Source: JAHJRN01 sp043805355
GTDB lineage: Bacteria; Patescibacteriota; Patescibacteriia; 2-12-FULL-60-25
NCBI GenBank assembly: GCA_043805355.1
Contig: JAZDIB010000065.1
Coordinates: 1-31,560, forward strand
Length of the DNA stretch: 31,560 nt
Direction: 5' to 3'
Shown here: positions 20,763 through 29,069 of the stretch, one piece after another
How positions within the stretch are numbered: the first letter of the stretch is position 1
How the letters are laid out: every line of letters starts with the position of its first letter
Position numbers and translations under genes: made by a program
Notes under the pieces: model-generated
Told to the model about the DNA's origin: nothing
What the model saw: only the letters and a program-made list of their open reading frames with translations
The model's database searches: none

Positions 20763-21374
20763 ATGCTTGAACACCTTTTTGGGTCAAAGACGCGAGCGAA
20801 GCTTTTGACGATATTCCTGCACAATTCGGATAAGCAGTTCTTCGTGCGCGAGCTGACCCGTCTCATCGACACGCAAATCAACGCGGTGCGTCGCGAACTG
20901 GAGAATCTCGTCGAGCTAGGGCTCGTCAACGAGGTCGAGGCGGCCATCGAGGACACGAAGCGGCCAGGCCTGAAGCGGAAATACTACCGGATGAACGACA
21001 TGTTCCCGCTGCTGCACGAGATCAAGATGCTCGTCACCAAGGCACATGTCCTCATGGAGCGTCGGCTGGACCGTGAGATCGCGGCGTTGGGCGATATCCA
21101 TTACTTCGCGCTCATGGGCACGTTCATCGGAAAGGCCGGCGCGCCCGTGGACATTTTCATCGTCGGCAACGTCGACGCGCAGGCCACGAAGAAGCTGATG
21201 ACGCGGCTGGAGAAGGACCTCGGCTTCGAGATCAATTTCAACGTGCTCACCCCCCAGGAATTCAAGTACCGCAAGGAGATCACGGACCGTTTCCTGTATT
21301 CGATCCTGGAAGCCCCGAAGAACGTCATGGTGAACCGTCTCGACAAGATGGACGAAGTCCTCCCCATCAAATGA
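20763..21374 (+). CDS. Winged-helix transcriptional regulator of the CPR 'LFGSKTR' type (203 aa)
   Basis: The N-terminal winged helix (about residues 4-65) reads LFGSKTRAKLLTIFL, FFVRELTRLIDTQINAVRRELENLVELGLV, with a clear recognition helix. The C-terminal part (about 110-195) includes IHYFALMGTFIGKAGAPVDIFIVGN, reminiscent of the nucleotidyltransferase-like sensor fold found behind such HTH domains, though a catalytic GSxxxGxxxxxSDxD motif is absent. ATG 20763 is the first Met consistent with the family N-terminus; no Shine-Dalgarno is seen and GATACA lies 9 nt upstream. Its stop overlaps tsaB by the sequence ATGA. Probably a DNA-binding protein controlling itself and the divergent gene. 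Confidence 0.85.
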   Translation: MLEHLFGSKTRAKLLTIFLHNSDKQFFVRELTRLIDTQINAVRRELENLVELGLVNEVEAAIEDTKRPGLKRKYYRMNDMFPLLHEIKMLVTKAHVLMERRLDREIAALGDIHYFALMGTFIGKAGAPVDIFIVGNVDAQATKKLMTRLEKDLGFEINFNVLTPQEFKYRKEITDRFLYSILEAPKNVMVNRLDKMDEVLPIK

Positions 21375-21802
21375 AGTCCACGAACGGACATTGCATGCGT
21401 TGGTTGTTCATTGATACGAGCGTCGCGGGCTCGGTGCGTTTCGGCTCTCTCGGCGGCGCGCGCCCGACGGTCCGCACGGTCAAGGGACGCTCCGGCGTCC
21501 TCCTGCCCTCCATCGCCGGGAAACTCGGCTGCGAGGCCCTGCGCGACGTGTGCGGCGTCTGCGTCGTGGACGGTCCCGGATCCTTTTCCTCCATCCGCGG
21601 CGGCGTCGTGGCCGCGAACGTCCTTGCCCGGAGCCTCGGCGTCCCGCTCGTCGGCGTTGACGCGTCCGAGGCCGCGGACCTCGTCCGTCTCGGCGGACGG
21701 CTCGCGGCGGACGCCATCCCGCACGTCGCGACCGTGCTGCCACGCTACGATGCGGAGCCGAACATCACCCTGCCGTCCAAGCGCAGGGTCCACGTCGTAT
21801 GA
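21371..21802 (+). CDS. tsaB: TsaB-like tRNA threonylcarbamoyladenosine protein, short form (143 aa)
   Basis: MRWLFIDTSVAGSVRFGSL and the block VVDGPGSFSSIRGGVVAANVLARSLGVPLVGVD are characteristic of TsaB, the partner of TsaD in making t6A37 on tRNAs. At 143 aa it lacks the C-terminal subdomain of full-length TsaB (about 230 aa); only the first ASKHA-type lobe remains. The start overlaps the previous stop by 4 bp (ATGA), favouring 21371; ATG 21395 would give the more typical MRWLFIDTS N-terminus. It also overlaps the next gene by ATGA, so all three are translationally coupled. Short TsaB forms are usual in reduced genomes, and the TsaD-binding helix region is kept. Confidence 0.85.
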   Translation: MKSTNGHCMRWLFIDTSVAGSVRFGSLGGARPTVRTVKGRSGVLLPSIAGKLGCEALRDVCGVCVVDGPGSFSSIRGGVVAANVLARSLGVPLVGVDASEAADLVRLGGRLAADAIPHVATVLPRYDAEPNITLPSKRRVHVV

Positions 21803-23289
21803 CCCGCGCGAACTGGCAACGCCGTCTCCTCGAGATCCTCCCGGGCGCGCTCGTCTGGACCACGCTCATCGCGTCGGTCGTGCTCTCGTTCGTCCGTCCG
21901 CTGTGGGTCATCTATTTCGTCATCGTCTTTGATCTCTATTGGCTCTTCCGTGTCACGTATTACATCCCGTTCGTCCTCATCACGCGCTGGCGTTTCCACC
22001 GCGACACGCGGAAGGATTGGCAGGCGGCTGCGGAGATCACCCCGGGGTACGACCGCGTCCGACATCTCGTGTTCCTGCCGACGGTGAAGGAGGATCTCGG
22101 CGTCGTGCGCGAGACGCTCCGGACCTTCGTGGACGGGACCTATCCGACGGACCGCATGATCGTGGTCCTGGCGGGAGAGGAACGCGCGCACGACCACTTC
22201 GCGCCGCTCGCCGCGGCCATCGAGAAGGAATTCGGGTCCAAGTTCCTCGCGTTCTTCGCGACCGAGCATCCCAAGGACCTGCCGGACGAGATCAAGGGCA
22301 AGGGCTCAAACCTGAACTGGTCCGGCAAGCAGATCCTTCCCAGGATCCTCGCCATGGGGCTTTCGCCCGACGACGTCATCGTCTCCTCGTTCGACGTGGA
22401 CACCATCGTGCATCCGAAATATTTCTCCTGCCTCACGACCCTGTACCTTACGGTCCCGGAACCGACGCGCAGCTCGTTCCAGCCGGTCGCGCTCTACAAC
22501 AACAATCTCTGGGAGTCGCCGGCGCCGGTGCGCGTCGCCATGTTCGGCACCACGTTCTGGCTCCTGACCGAGCTCTCGCGGCCCGAGGGGGCGATGACGT
22601 TCTCCTCGCACTCGATGAGCCTGCGCATGCTCTCGGACGTCGGGTTCTGGCAAAAAGACGTCGTGAGCGAGGACTCGCGCATCTTCCTGCAGGCGCTCAT
22701 CCGCTACCACGGGGACTACCGCGTGACGCCCATGTACCTCCCGGTCTCCATGGATACGGTCATGACCGGCAGCTACTGGAAGGCCGTCGTCTCGCTCTAT
22801 GCGCAGATCCGTCGCTGGGCATGGGGATGCGAGAACTTCCCGTTCATGGCCCTCGCGTTCGCCCGCGACAAGGCGATGCCGCTCTCCGTGAAGATTTCGT
22901 TCCTCTGGAAGCAGCTCGAGGGGTCGTACACCTGGTCCACGGCGCCGCTCCTCATCTCCGTGCTCGGGTACCTGCCGTTCTTCGTCGCGCCGGAATCGTT
23001 CCGCGAGTTCGCCGTGTTCCAGAACACGCCGTTCACCCTTCAGGCGCTGATGCGCTTCGCCATGGTCGGCGTCTTCCTGTCCGCGGGCATGTCTTTGTCC
23101 CTGCTCCCGCGGCGTCCGAGCCACGTGCCGCGCCGCCGCGCGTTCATCGTCACGGTCCTGCAATGGATCCTCCTGCCCGTGACGTTCGTGCTTTTCGGCG
23201 CCATCCCGGCCATCGACGCGCAGACGCGCCTCATGCTCGGCAAGCCGCTCGGCTTCAACGTCTCCCCGAAGCGGAAGACGTCCGCTTGA
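21799..23289 (+). CDS. Membrane glycosyltransferase, GT2-like (496 aa)
   Basis: Processive-type GT-A enzyme. Two N-terminal transmembrane helices (about residues 15-35 and 37-60), a cytoplasmic catalytic domain (about 85-350) and three or four C-terminal helices (about 375-470). Catalytic motifs visible: VVLAGEE, SSFDVDT (DxD type), VVSEDSRIF (ED general-base motif) and QIRRWAWG (QxxRW). These features are shared with cellulose/hyaluronan synthase-like enzymes, so it probably extends and exports a surface polysaccharide or glycosylates lipid; the sugar is unknown. It begins within the ATGA overlap with tsaB. It heads a group of three GT2 genes. Confidence 0.9.
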   Translation: MTRANWQRRLLEILPGALVWTTLIASVVLSFVRPLWVIYFVIVFDLYWLFRVTYYIPFVLITRWRFHRDTRKDWQAAAEITPGYDRVRHLVFLPTVKEDLGVVRETLRTFVDGTYPTDRMIVVLAGEERAHDHFAPLAAAIEKEFGSKFLAFFATEHPKDLPDEIKGKGSNLNWSGKQILPRILAMGLSPDDVIVSSFDVDTIVHPKYFSCLTTLYLTVPEPTRSSFQPVALYNNNLWESPAPVRVAMFGTTFWLLTELSRPEGAMTFSSHSMSLRMLSDVGFWQKDVVSEDSRIFLQALIRYHGDYRVTPMYLPVSMDTVMTGSYWKAVVSLYAQIRRWAWGCENFPFMALAFARDKAMPLSVKISFLWKQLEGSYTWSTAPLLISVLGYLPFFVAPESFREFAVFQNTPFTLQALMRFAMVGVFLSAGMSLSLLPRRPSHVPRRRAFIVTVLQWILLPVTFVLFGAIPAIDAQTRLMLGKPLGFNVSPKRKTSA

Positions 23290-23301
23290 CCATCGACACC
23301 T

Positions 23302-24354
23302 ATGGATTCGGCGAAACGCATCTCGGTCGACATCGTCACATGGAACTCCATGGCGTACATCCCGAACCTGCTCGCGTCGCTCCGCGAACAGGACACGGAC
23401 ACGTTCTCCGTGACGGTGGTGGACAACGCGTCCACGGACGGGACGCTCGCGTGGATCCAAGGCAATCATCCAGAGGTCGCGCTACTCCGCAATTTCCGCA
23501 ACCAGGGATTCTCCCGCGCCTACAACCAGGCCATCTCGCTTTCGCTCTCGCGGTGGGGCGACGTGCCGCTCGACGACACATACGTGCTCATCGTGAACCC
23601 GGACATCGAGTTCGCGCCGAACGCGCTGCGCCAGCTCCAGGCGGTGATGGACGCGGAGCCGGACGTCGCGGCCTGCGGTCCGATGCTCCTCCGGTGCTAC
23701 ATGGAATCCGGGTCCGACGAGGACCGGCGCGAGGTCATCCGCACCAACATCATCGATTCCACGGGACTGCAGATGCGGAAGACCCGGCGCTTCGTCGATC
23801 GCGGCGCGGGCCAGGAGCACGACGGTCAGTTCGACCTCGGCACCGAGGTGTTCGGCTTGAGCGGTGCCTGCGTGATGTTCCGCGCGTCCGCACTCCTCGC
23901 GTCCAAGCTCGGCGGCGAGTTCTTCGACGAGGACATGTTCGCGTACAAGGAGGACGTGGACCTCGCGTGGCGCATGCGCCGCCTGGGCTTCAAGGCGAAG
24001 TTCGTCCCGCAGGCCGTGGCCTGGCATCATCGCCGCGTGCCGTCCGCCCCGCGCGCGGGCTGGCTCGGCTCGTTCCTCCGGCGCCGCCACCGCTCGCCGC
24101 TCGTCAAGTTCCTCTCCACACGCAACCACGGCTGGACCATCCTGAAGAACGACACGATCGGCAGTCTCCTCCTTCATTTCCCGTGGTGGCTGCCATATGA
24201 GATCGCGAAGGGATTCGCGTGCCTCGTCTCTTGGTCAGCGCTGAAGGGCGAGATCGCCTCGGTCGCCGGTATCCCCAAGATGCTCCGGAAACGCGCGGAA
24301 CTCGTGAAAAAGGCCAAGGTGGGCGGTACCGCGATACGAAAGTGGATGGCTTAG
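23302..24354 (+). CDS. GT2 glycosyltransferase, WbbL/rhamnosyltransferase-like (350 aa)
   Basis: GT-A fold: ISVDIVTWNSMAYIPNLLASL, VVDNASTDGT, NQGFSRAYNQAI, VLIVNPDIEF (nucleotide-sugar DxD region), SGACVMFRASAL and FFDEDMFAYKEDVDLAWRMR with the acceptor-site EDVDL motif. These match dTDP-rhamnosyl or related transferases of cell-wall and O-antigen synthesis. The C-terminal part (about 255-350) is basic and amphipathic with STRNHGWTILKND, suggesting membrane association. Start 12 bp after the previous stop; probably co-transcribed. Confidence 0.92.
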   Translation: MDSAKRISVDIVTWNSMAYIPNLLASLREQDTDTFSVTVVDNASTDGTLAWIQGNHPEVALLRNFRNQGFSRAYNQAISLSLSRWGDVPLDDTYVLIVNPDIEFAPNALRQLQAVMDAEPDVAACGPMLLRCYMESGSDEDRREVIRTNIIDSTGLQMRKTRRFVDRGAGQEHDGQFDLGTEVFGLSGACVMFRASALLASKLGGEFFDEDMFAYKEDVDLAWRMRRLGFKAKFVPQAVAWHHRRVPSAPRAGWLGSFLRRRHRSPLVKFLSTRNHGWTILKNDTIGSLLLHFPWWLPYEIAKGFACLVSWSALKGEIASVAGIPKMLRKRAELVKKAKVGGTAIRKWMA

Positions 24355-24383
24355 TTGTCAGAATCGTCGTTTTGGCTCATGGT
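24355..24383 (+). promoter_or_regulatory. Possible promoter of the third GT2 gene
   Basis: TTGTCA (24355-24360), 17-nt spacer, CATGGT (24378-24383), 10 nt before the ATG at 24394. The spacer contains CGTCGTTTTGG, resembling the spacer of the 17558 promoter. The -10 is weak. Confidence 0.35.
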
Positions 24384-24393
24384 GGCGTGACAT

Positions 24394-25221
24394 ATGGAAG
24401 GCCAGGGTCCCAAGGTCAGTTTCGTGACGGTCTGCTACCGCACGCCTGATTTGATTCGTCAGCTCCTCAAAGGATTCGAGGCGGCGTCGTTGGCATTCCC
24501 GTTCCCATTCGAGTATTTTCTGGTCGACAACGGCGGCGACGGGACTGCCGCCATGGTTCGTGAGCGGTTCCCGTGGGTCACGGTCTTGGAGGGACATGGG
24601 AACGTCGGCTTCGGTGCAGGTAACAACGTTGCGCTTCGGCGTACGACAGGTTCGTACGTCATGCTCGTGAACCCGGACCTCACCATCTTCCCCGGCGAGA
24701 TCGAGAAGCTCATCGCGCATGCAGACGCGGATCCGACGGCTGGCCTCATCGGTCCGAGGCTCGTGAACCCGGACCGCACGGTCCAGCGCACGTTCCATCG
24801 GTTCCCGGGCGCGCTCATCCCGATCTATCGCCGCACCCCGCTCGGACGGATGCCGTGGGGCCGTCGCGCCATCGCGGAGTACCTGATGGAAGACGCGGAC
24901 CCGACGGCCGTGCAGGACGTAGACGGCCTCTTCGGCGCCGCGGTCCTCATCCGCCGCGCCGCCTTGGACGCCATCGGCCACTTCGACAATCGGTTCTTCA
25001 TGTACTTCGAGGACGTGGACCTCTGCCGCCGCGCGTGGGAAGCCGGATGGCGCGTCGTCTATGCCCCGGTCGCCGAGCTGGTCCACTATCATCAGCGCGA
25101 GAGCGAGGTGCGGCATCTCTGGGGTGCGCCCCTGAACCGGTTGGCGCGCACGCATATCGCGAGCGGCCTGAAATATTTCTGGAAATACCGTGGGAAGAAA
25201 CATCCGAGGAAGAGTGAGTAG
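24394..25221 (+). CDS. GT2 glycosyltransferase, WbbL/rhamnosyltransferase-like (275 aa)
   Basis: Conserved blocks: VSFVTVCYRTPDLIRQLLKGF, FLVDNGGDGTA, GNVGFGAGNNVALR, YVMLVNPDLTIF, VDGLFGAAVLIRRAALDAIGHFD, RFFMYFEDVDLCRRAWEAGW and VHYHQRES. This is a complete single-domain rhamnosyltransferase-like enzyme, a relative of its upstream neighbour rather than a copy. Presumably adds a sugar to a lipid-linked cell-surface glycan. ATG 24394 lacks a Shine-Dalgarno. No membrane span is seen. Confidence 0.93.
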   Translation: MEGQGPKVSFVTVCYRTPDLIRQLLKGFEAASLAFPFPFEYFLVDNGGDGTAAMVRERFPWVTVLEGHGNVGFGAGNNVALRRTTGSYVMLVNPDLTIFPGEIEKLIAHADADPTAGLIGPRLVNPDRTVQRTFHRFPGALIPIYRRTPLGRMPWGRRAIAEYLMEDADPTAVQDVDGLFGAAVLIRRAALDAIGHFDNRFFMYFEDVDLCRRAWEAGWRVVYAPVAELVHYHQRESEVRHLWGAPLNRLARTHIASGLKYFWKYRGKKHPRKSE

Positions 25222-25272
25222 TTCGTAGTGAGTAGAAAATATTCCCTTCGTTTGGATCCGAAAATAATGATT

Positions 25273-25329
25273 ACAAAGAACGCACCCGACGGCGGCGAGA
25301 GCGAGTGTGCTCTTCGTCGCGCGGGTGCG
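25273..25329 (-). terminator. Large hairpin terminator of the small minus-strand gene
   Basis: CGCACCCG (25281-25288) pairs with CGGGTGCG (25322-25329), with an inner AGAGC/GCTCT hairpin and further pairing between. On the minus strand the hairpin is followed by TTCTTTGT, so it terminates the gene at 25334-25570. Confidence 0.7.
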
Positions 25330-25333
25330 CGAG

Positions 25334-25570
25334 TCAGGATTTGAGGTATGCGACGTCCTTGCGACGGCGGAGATCGAATGCTTGCTCACGGGTCAAGCCG
25401 ACGAATTCCGTCTCAGAGAAGGAGGTCTCGTCGGGGTAGTACTCGAACAGTTTCTCCGTTGATCCATCTTCGAAGGTCGCGTGGACCGCGGGAATCGGAT
25501 CGAACATCGTTGCGATCGTGCACGGTCCGTGCGTGGGCTTCGGCTTGATCACTGCGGAAACGATCTTCAT
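25334..25570 (-). CDS. Small conserved-looking hypothetical protein (78 aa)
   Basis: Not recognised. The start at 25570 is fixed by GAGGAG 6 nt upstream, and a near-consensus promoter (25626-25654) lies before it. The sequence MKIVSAVIKPKPTHGP then VHATFEDGSTEKLFEYYPDE and FVGLTREQAFDLRRRKDVAYLKS suggests a compact alpha/beta domain: two or three strands, then a helix. No signal or membrane span. It is monocistronic, with its own terminator, between glycosyltransferase genes and DUF4012. The strong promoter suggests high expression. Confidence 0.82.
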   Translation of the reverse strand: MKIVSAVIKPKPTHGPCTIATMFDPIPAVHATFEDGSTEKLFEYYPDETSFSETEFVGLTREQAFDLRRRKDVAYLKS

Positions 25571-25625
25571 CGATTGCTCCTCTTTGGGACGGCTCACCCT
25601 GCCGTAGGGGTCAGAACGACATGGT

Positions 25626-25654
25626 CATATATCAGGTATTCACGTTTTTGTCAA
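25626..25654 (-). promoter_or_regulatory. Near-consensus sigma-70-type promoter of the 78-aa gene
   Basis: On the minus strand, TTGACA (25654-25649), 17-nt spacer, TATATG (25631-25626). The start near 25619 leaves about 49 nt of leader with the Shine-Dalgarno GAGGAG. This is the best-matching promoter in the window. Confidence 0.85.
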
Positions 25655-25719
25655 CCCGCCATACCTAGGCGCAAAGCGGTAATCCTTACGACCTCTCTGT
25701 GCTCCGCACAAGAAAATAT

Positions 25720-25745
25720 CTCCTGCGCTTGTCGAAGGAGTTTTT
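25720..25745 (+). terminator. Orphan terminator-like hairpin within a repeat fragment
   Basis: CTCCT (25720-25724) pairs with AGGAG (25736-25740), followed by TTTTT. It contains GCGCTTGTCGAAGGAG, related to the repeat at 14388-14410. No plus-strand gene lies directly upstream, so it may be only a repeat remnant. The rest of 25655-25806 holds nothing I can identify. Confidence 0.4.
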
Positions 25746-25806
25746 GATGGTACATAGCTTAGGATGCGAAACTTTGAACGGCAGTGCAGTGGGGGAGCGG
25801 AACGTG

Positions 25807-25812
25807 TAGAAT
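25807..25812 (+). promoter_or_regulatory. -10 box of the DUF4012 gene
   Basis: TAGAAT (5 of 6 to consensus) ends 7 nt before ATG 25820, with no Shine-Dalgarno between; predicted leaderless. TTGAAC at 25774-25779 is too far for a normal -35. Confidence 0.45.
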
Positions 25813-25819
25813 AGGCGGC

Positions 25820-27922
25820 ATGGACAAGGTGTCGCCTAACTTTCTGACCTGTCCCATCGACCCCCCGCCGACGGCGGTCGTTTTGGCGTCTCCAGCCGAT
25901 TCAGTCGATCCGACGAGAGCGAAAAAAGAACCGTCGAAGCCGACCGCATCGCCGACCCCCAAGAAGCATCGCCGCGTGTGGCCGTGGATTCTCGCGCTCG
26001 TCGTCGTCCTGCTCGGCATTGCGCTCGTTCCTCCCGGCATCGCGCTCGTCCGAGCGGGTCTCGCGGCGCAGGCGGCGCAGGCATCGCTGAAGAGCGCGGA
26101 ACGGAACATCCGCACGATGGACGTCGAGGCCGCGAGGCAGGATGTCGTGTCGGCGTCCGCGTCGCTCGACGTGTTCCGCGAGGCGTTGCGCGGCGTCGGG
26201 TTCTGGCGCGATCTGCCCGGCGTCGGGACGCAGATCCGCGCGCTCGAGGACGCGGCGAGCGCCGGCGTCGGCACACTCGACAGCGCCTCGGATCTCCTCG
26301 AGGTCGCCTCGGTCGTCGTCGATGCGTTGCGTGGCGGCTCCGAAGCGGCGGCCGAGCTCACGACAGGCATCGCCCCGACACGGAGCTTCAACGACCTCTC
26401 GAAGGAAGAGAAGCGCGGCCTGCTCCAGAAGCTCGACGACCAGTTGCCGCGCATGCGGATGGCGCGCGACAAGATGGACCTCGCCCTCGAGCTTTGGAAG
26501 CGCGTCCCGCAGGACCGCCTCGCGTCGCCCGTCCGAAACGCGCTCGCGCCGTTCGCCGCGGCCATCCCCGTGCTGCAGCGGTCGCTCACCGAAGCCATCC
26601 CGCTCATCGAGGTGCTCGTGCCCATGGCCGGCTACCCGGAACCGCGGCACTATCTCCTCGCCCTGCAGAACGCGGACGAGATCCGTCCGGGCGGCGGCTT
26701 CATCGGCACCATCGGCCTTATGACCGTGGACGCGGGGGACATGCCGACCTTTCTCTTCACCGACGTGTACGCCATCGACAATCCGGTCTCCGGCGTGTGG
26801 AAGGAGACGCCGCCCGAGCCGCTCCAGACGTATCTCGGCGCGACCAACTGGTTCCTCCGCGACGCGAATTGGTCCCCGGATTTTCCGACCTCCGCCGACA
26901 AGGTCCTGGATTTCTTCGTACGTGAATCCGAGATGCAGCTGCACGCACCGTTGCCGGATAAGCCGACGACGTTCCTCGCGCTCGAGCCCGGGTTCTTCGA
27001 GTCGCTCCTGCGCCTGACCGGCCCCATCGAGGTCGACGGGCAGACGTACACCGCGGACGACTTCTTCGAGAAGCTGGAATATCAGGTCGAGGTCGGATGG
27101 CATGAGCAGGGCGTTCCGGTAGAGAAGCGCAAGGAGATCGTCTCGAAGATCGGTGACGCCATCAAGGCGAAGCTCTTCGCCCTGCCGGCAAGCCGGTGGC
27201 CGGAAATTCTCGACCTCGTGACGCAGGCACTCGAACGCAAACAGATTCTCGCGTATTCGCAGGACGCGGATTTCCAGCCCATCCTCGACAGCCGCGGATG
27301 GTCGGGCCGCACGAAGGCGACGAACGGCGATTATCTCCAAATCGTGGACGCGAACCTCGCAGCGCTCAAGACAGACGGCGCGATGGAGAAGCGCGTGCGC
27401 TATGCCGTCGACGCGACAACCGCAGGCGGACCGACGGCCACCGTGACCCTCACGTATCGCAACACGGCGAAAGGCTTCAGCGACTACCGCTACACGCGCT
27501 ACCGTTCGTACACCCGCATCTACGTGCCGGAGGGGAGTATCCTCGTCTCCTCGAAGGGCGCCATGAAGGATGACCTGAACAAGACCGGCAACCGCGTCAT
27601 TTCGGGGACCGTGGATGTGATGCGGGACCTGGGCAAGACGGTCTTCGGGGCGTTCTGGTCCGTCGAGCCTGGGGCTACGGGCGAGCTTTCGTTCACGTAC
27701 CGTCTCCCGAAGGAAGTCGCGGACCGCATCACGGGTGGCGAATACCGCCTGGATTGGCAGAAACAACCGGGGGTCGACGCCATGGAGTTGACGCTGGACC
27801 TCTTGTTCGGTAAGAACATCACATCCGCGACGCCATCCGAGGAGGAAGAACGTTGGGGAGACGCACGCTACCAGGTCGAGACGGATTCGCTGGTCGATCG
27901 GGCGTTCGTCATGACATTCTAA
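25820..27922 (+). CDS. DUF4012 membrane protein (700 aa)
   Basis: Large surface protein of the DUF4012 family, common in CPR and Gram-positive bacteria, often near glycan genes; function unknown. A cytoplasmic Pro/Lys-rich N-terminus (1-52) precedes one transmembrane helix (about 53-73), then helical bundles (about 75-270) and the DUF4012 core with NADEIRPGGGFIGTIGL (about 281-297), VYAIDNPVSGVW, LRDANWSPDFPTSADKVLDFF and the C-terminal beta-rich part (TATVTLTYRNTAKGFSDYRYTRYR). The start at 25820 follows the -10 box; an earlier in-frame codon is not supported. A GC-rich hairpin followed by CGTTTTGG lies within codons 14-25. It precedes mreB by 83 bp on the same strand and follows three glycosyltransferases, suggesting a role in envelope assembly. 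Confidence 0.9.
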   Translation: MDKVSPNFLTCPIDPPPTAVVLASPADSVDPTRAKKEPSKPTASPTPKKHRRVWPWILALVVVLLGIALVPPGIALVRAGLAAQAAQASLKSAERNIRTMDVEAARQDVVSASASLDVFREALRGVGFWRDLPGVGTQIRALEDAASAGVGTLDSASDLLEVASVVVDALRGGSEAAAELTTGIAPTRSFNDLSKEEKRGLLQKLDDQLPRMRMARDKMDLALELWKRVPQDRLASPVRNALAPFAAAIPVLQRSLTEAIPLIEVLVPMAGYPEPRHYLLALQNADEIRPGGGFIGTIGLMTVDAGDMPTFLFTDVYAIDNPVSGVWKETPPEPLQTYLGATNWFLRDANWSPDFPTSADKVLDFFVRESEMQLHAPLPDKPTTFLALEPGFFESLLRLTGPIEVDGQTYTADDFFEKLEYQVEVGWHEQGVPVEKRKEIVSKIGDAIKAKLFALPASRWPEILDLVTQALERKQILAYSQDADFQPILDSRGWSGRTKATNGDYLQIVDANLAALKTDGAMEKRVRYAVDATTAGGPTATVTLTYRNTAKGFSDYRYTRYRSYTRIYVPEGSILVSSKGAMKDDLNKTGNRVISGTVDVMRDLGKTVFGAFWSVEPGATGELSFTYRLPKEVADRITGGEYRLDWQKQPGVDAMELTLDLLFGKNITSATPSEEEERWGDARYQVETDSLVDRAFVMTF

Positions 27923-28005
27923 GAACGGGAAGGTCCTGCATTCCACGGGTCGTCGAAGGACGGCCTGCTCGGGCACGACGGGGACCTCACAACCACCATC
28001 ACGCC

Positions 28006-29010
28006 ATGTTCGCGAAAAAAGTCGGCATCGACCTGGGGACCACGACGGTCCTCGTGTACCTGCCCAAACGCGGGATCATCCTGAACGAACCGTCCGTCGT
28101 GGCAGTGTCGCTTGCGGACAAGCGCATCCTCGCGGTCGGCAAGGAGGCGAAGGAGATGCTCGGACGCACGCCGGACACCATCGTCGCGCGGCGTCCGCTC
28201 AAGGACGGGGTCATCGCCGACTACCGGACCACCGAAGCCATGCTCCGGTATTTTCTCAACCGCGCGCTCGGCGGCATGCGCATCTTCCGTCCGGAGGTCA
28301 TGGTCGCGGTGCCGGGCGGCATCACGTCCACGGAACGGCGCGCCGTCATCGACGCGACCATCTCGGCCGGCGCCCGCGCGGCGTACATCATCAAGGAGCC
28401 GGTCGTGGCGGCTATCGGCGCGGACATCCCCATCGGATCCGCGTCCGGACACATGATCATCGACATCGGCGGCGGCACGAGCGAGATCGCAGTCATCTCG
28501 CTGGGCGGCATCGTCTCGAGCGCGTCGGTCCGCATCGGCGGCAACAAGCTCGACCTCGCCATCCAGGAGCACACGCGGCGCAAGTACGGCCTCGCTATCG
28601 GCGAACGGACGTCGGAAGACATCAAGATCCGCATCGGCTCCGCGCTCTACCTCGAGGAGAAGCTCGAGATGCAGGTGAAGGGCCGCGACATGATCAGCGG
28701 CTTGCCGCGCATCATCACCGTGACGTCCGACGACGTGACGGACGCGGTCCAGCATGAGCTGCGCGGCATCGTGGACGCCATCAAGGACGTGCTGCACAAC
28801 ACGCCGCCGGAACTCTCCGCGGACGTGATGGAGAAGGGGATGGTGCTTTCCGGCGGCACGGCGCAGCTCCGCAACCTCGATCGGCTCTTCGCCGACGCGA
28901 CGGGCGTGCCCGCGTTCGTGGCGGACGACCCCCAGCTCTGCGTCGCCAAGGGCACGGGCATCGCGCTCGAGAACCTCGAATCGTACAAGCGAAGCATCCT
29001 CTCCTCGTGA
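28006..29010 (+). CDS. mreB: Rod shape-determining protein MreB (334 aa)
   Basis: Bacterial actin homologue that organises cell-wall synthesis on the inner membrane face. ATP-site motifs: VGIDLGTTTVLVYL (phosphate 1), MIIDIGGGTSEIAVISLGG (phosphate 2) and VLSGGTAQLRNLD (adenosine, where most MreBs have GGGA). Other family blocks: NEPSVVAV, GKEAKEMLGRTP, RPLKDGVIADY, EPVVAAIGADIPI, ERTSEDIKIRIGSA. Length is normal. No Shine-Dalgarno is evident before ATG 28006. No mreC or mreD follows; the gene ends at a strong terminator. Confidence 0.96.
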   Translation: MFAKKVGIDLGTTTVLVYLPKRGIILNEPSVVAVSLADKRILAVGKEAKEMLGRTPDTIVARRPLKDGVIADYRTTEAMLRYFLNRALGGMRIFRPEVMVAVPGGITSTERRAVIDATISAGARAAYIIKEPVVAAIGADIPIGSASGHMIIDIGGGTSEIAVISLGGIVSSASVRIGGNKLDLAIQEHTRRKYGLAIGERTSEDIKIRIGSALYLEEKLEMQVKGRDMISGLPRIITVTSDDVTDAVQHELRGIVDAIKDVLHNTPPELSADVMEKGMVLSGGTAQLRNLDRLFADATGVPAFVADDPQLCVAKGTGIALENLESYKRSILSS

Positions 29011-29023
29011 GATGCATAAAAGG

Positions 29024-29052
29024 AAAAGCCCCGTCGATATCGGGGCCTTTTT
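29024..29052. terminator. Bidirectional terminator between mreB and the convergent small gene
   Basis: GCCCCG (29028-29033) and CGGGGC (29041-29046) form the stem, with TTTTT (29048-29052) on the plus side and AAAA (29024-29027) giving Ts on the minus side. It serves mreB (+) and the gene at 29070-29480 (-). Confidence 0.85.
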
Positions 29053-29069
29053 GATGAGAGAGAGTGCCG

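Noticed and set aside
22306..23469. Long minus-strand frame opposite the membrane glycosyltransferase
   Set aside because: Shadow frame with Arg/His/Asp-rich composition; the plus strand has DxD, ED and QxxRW motifs.
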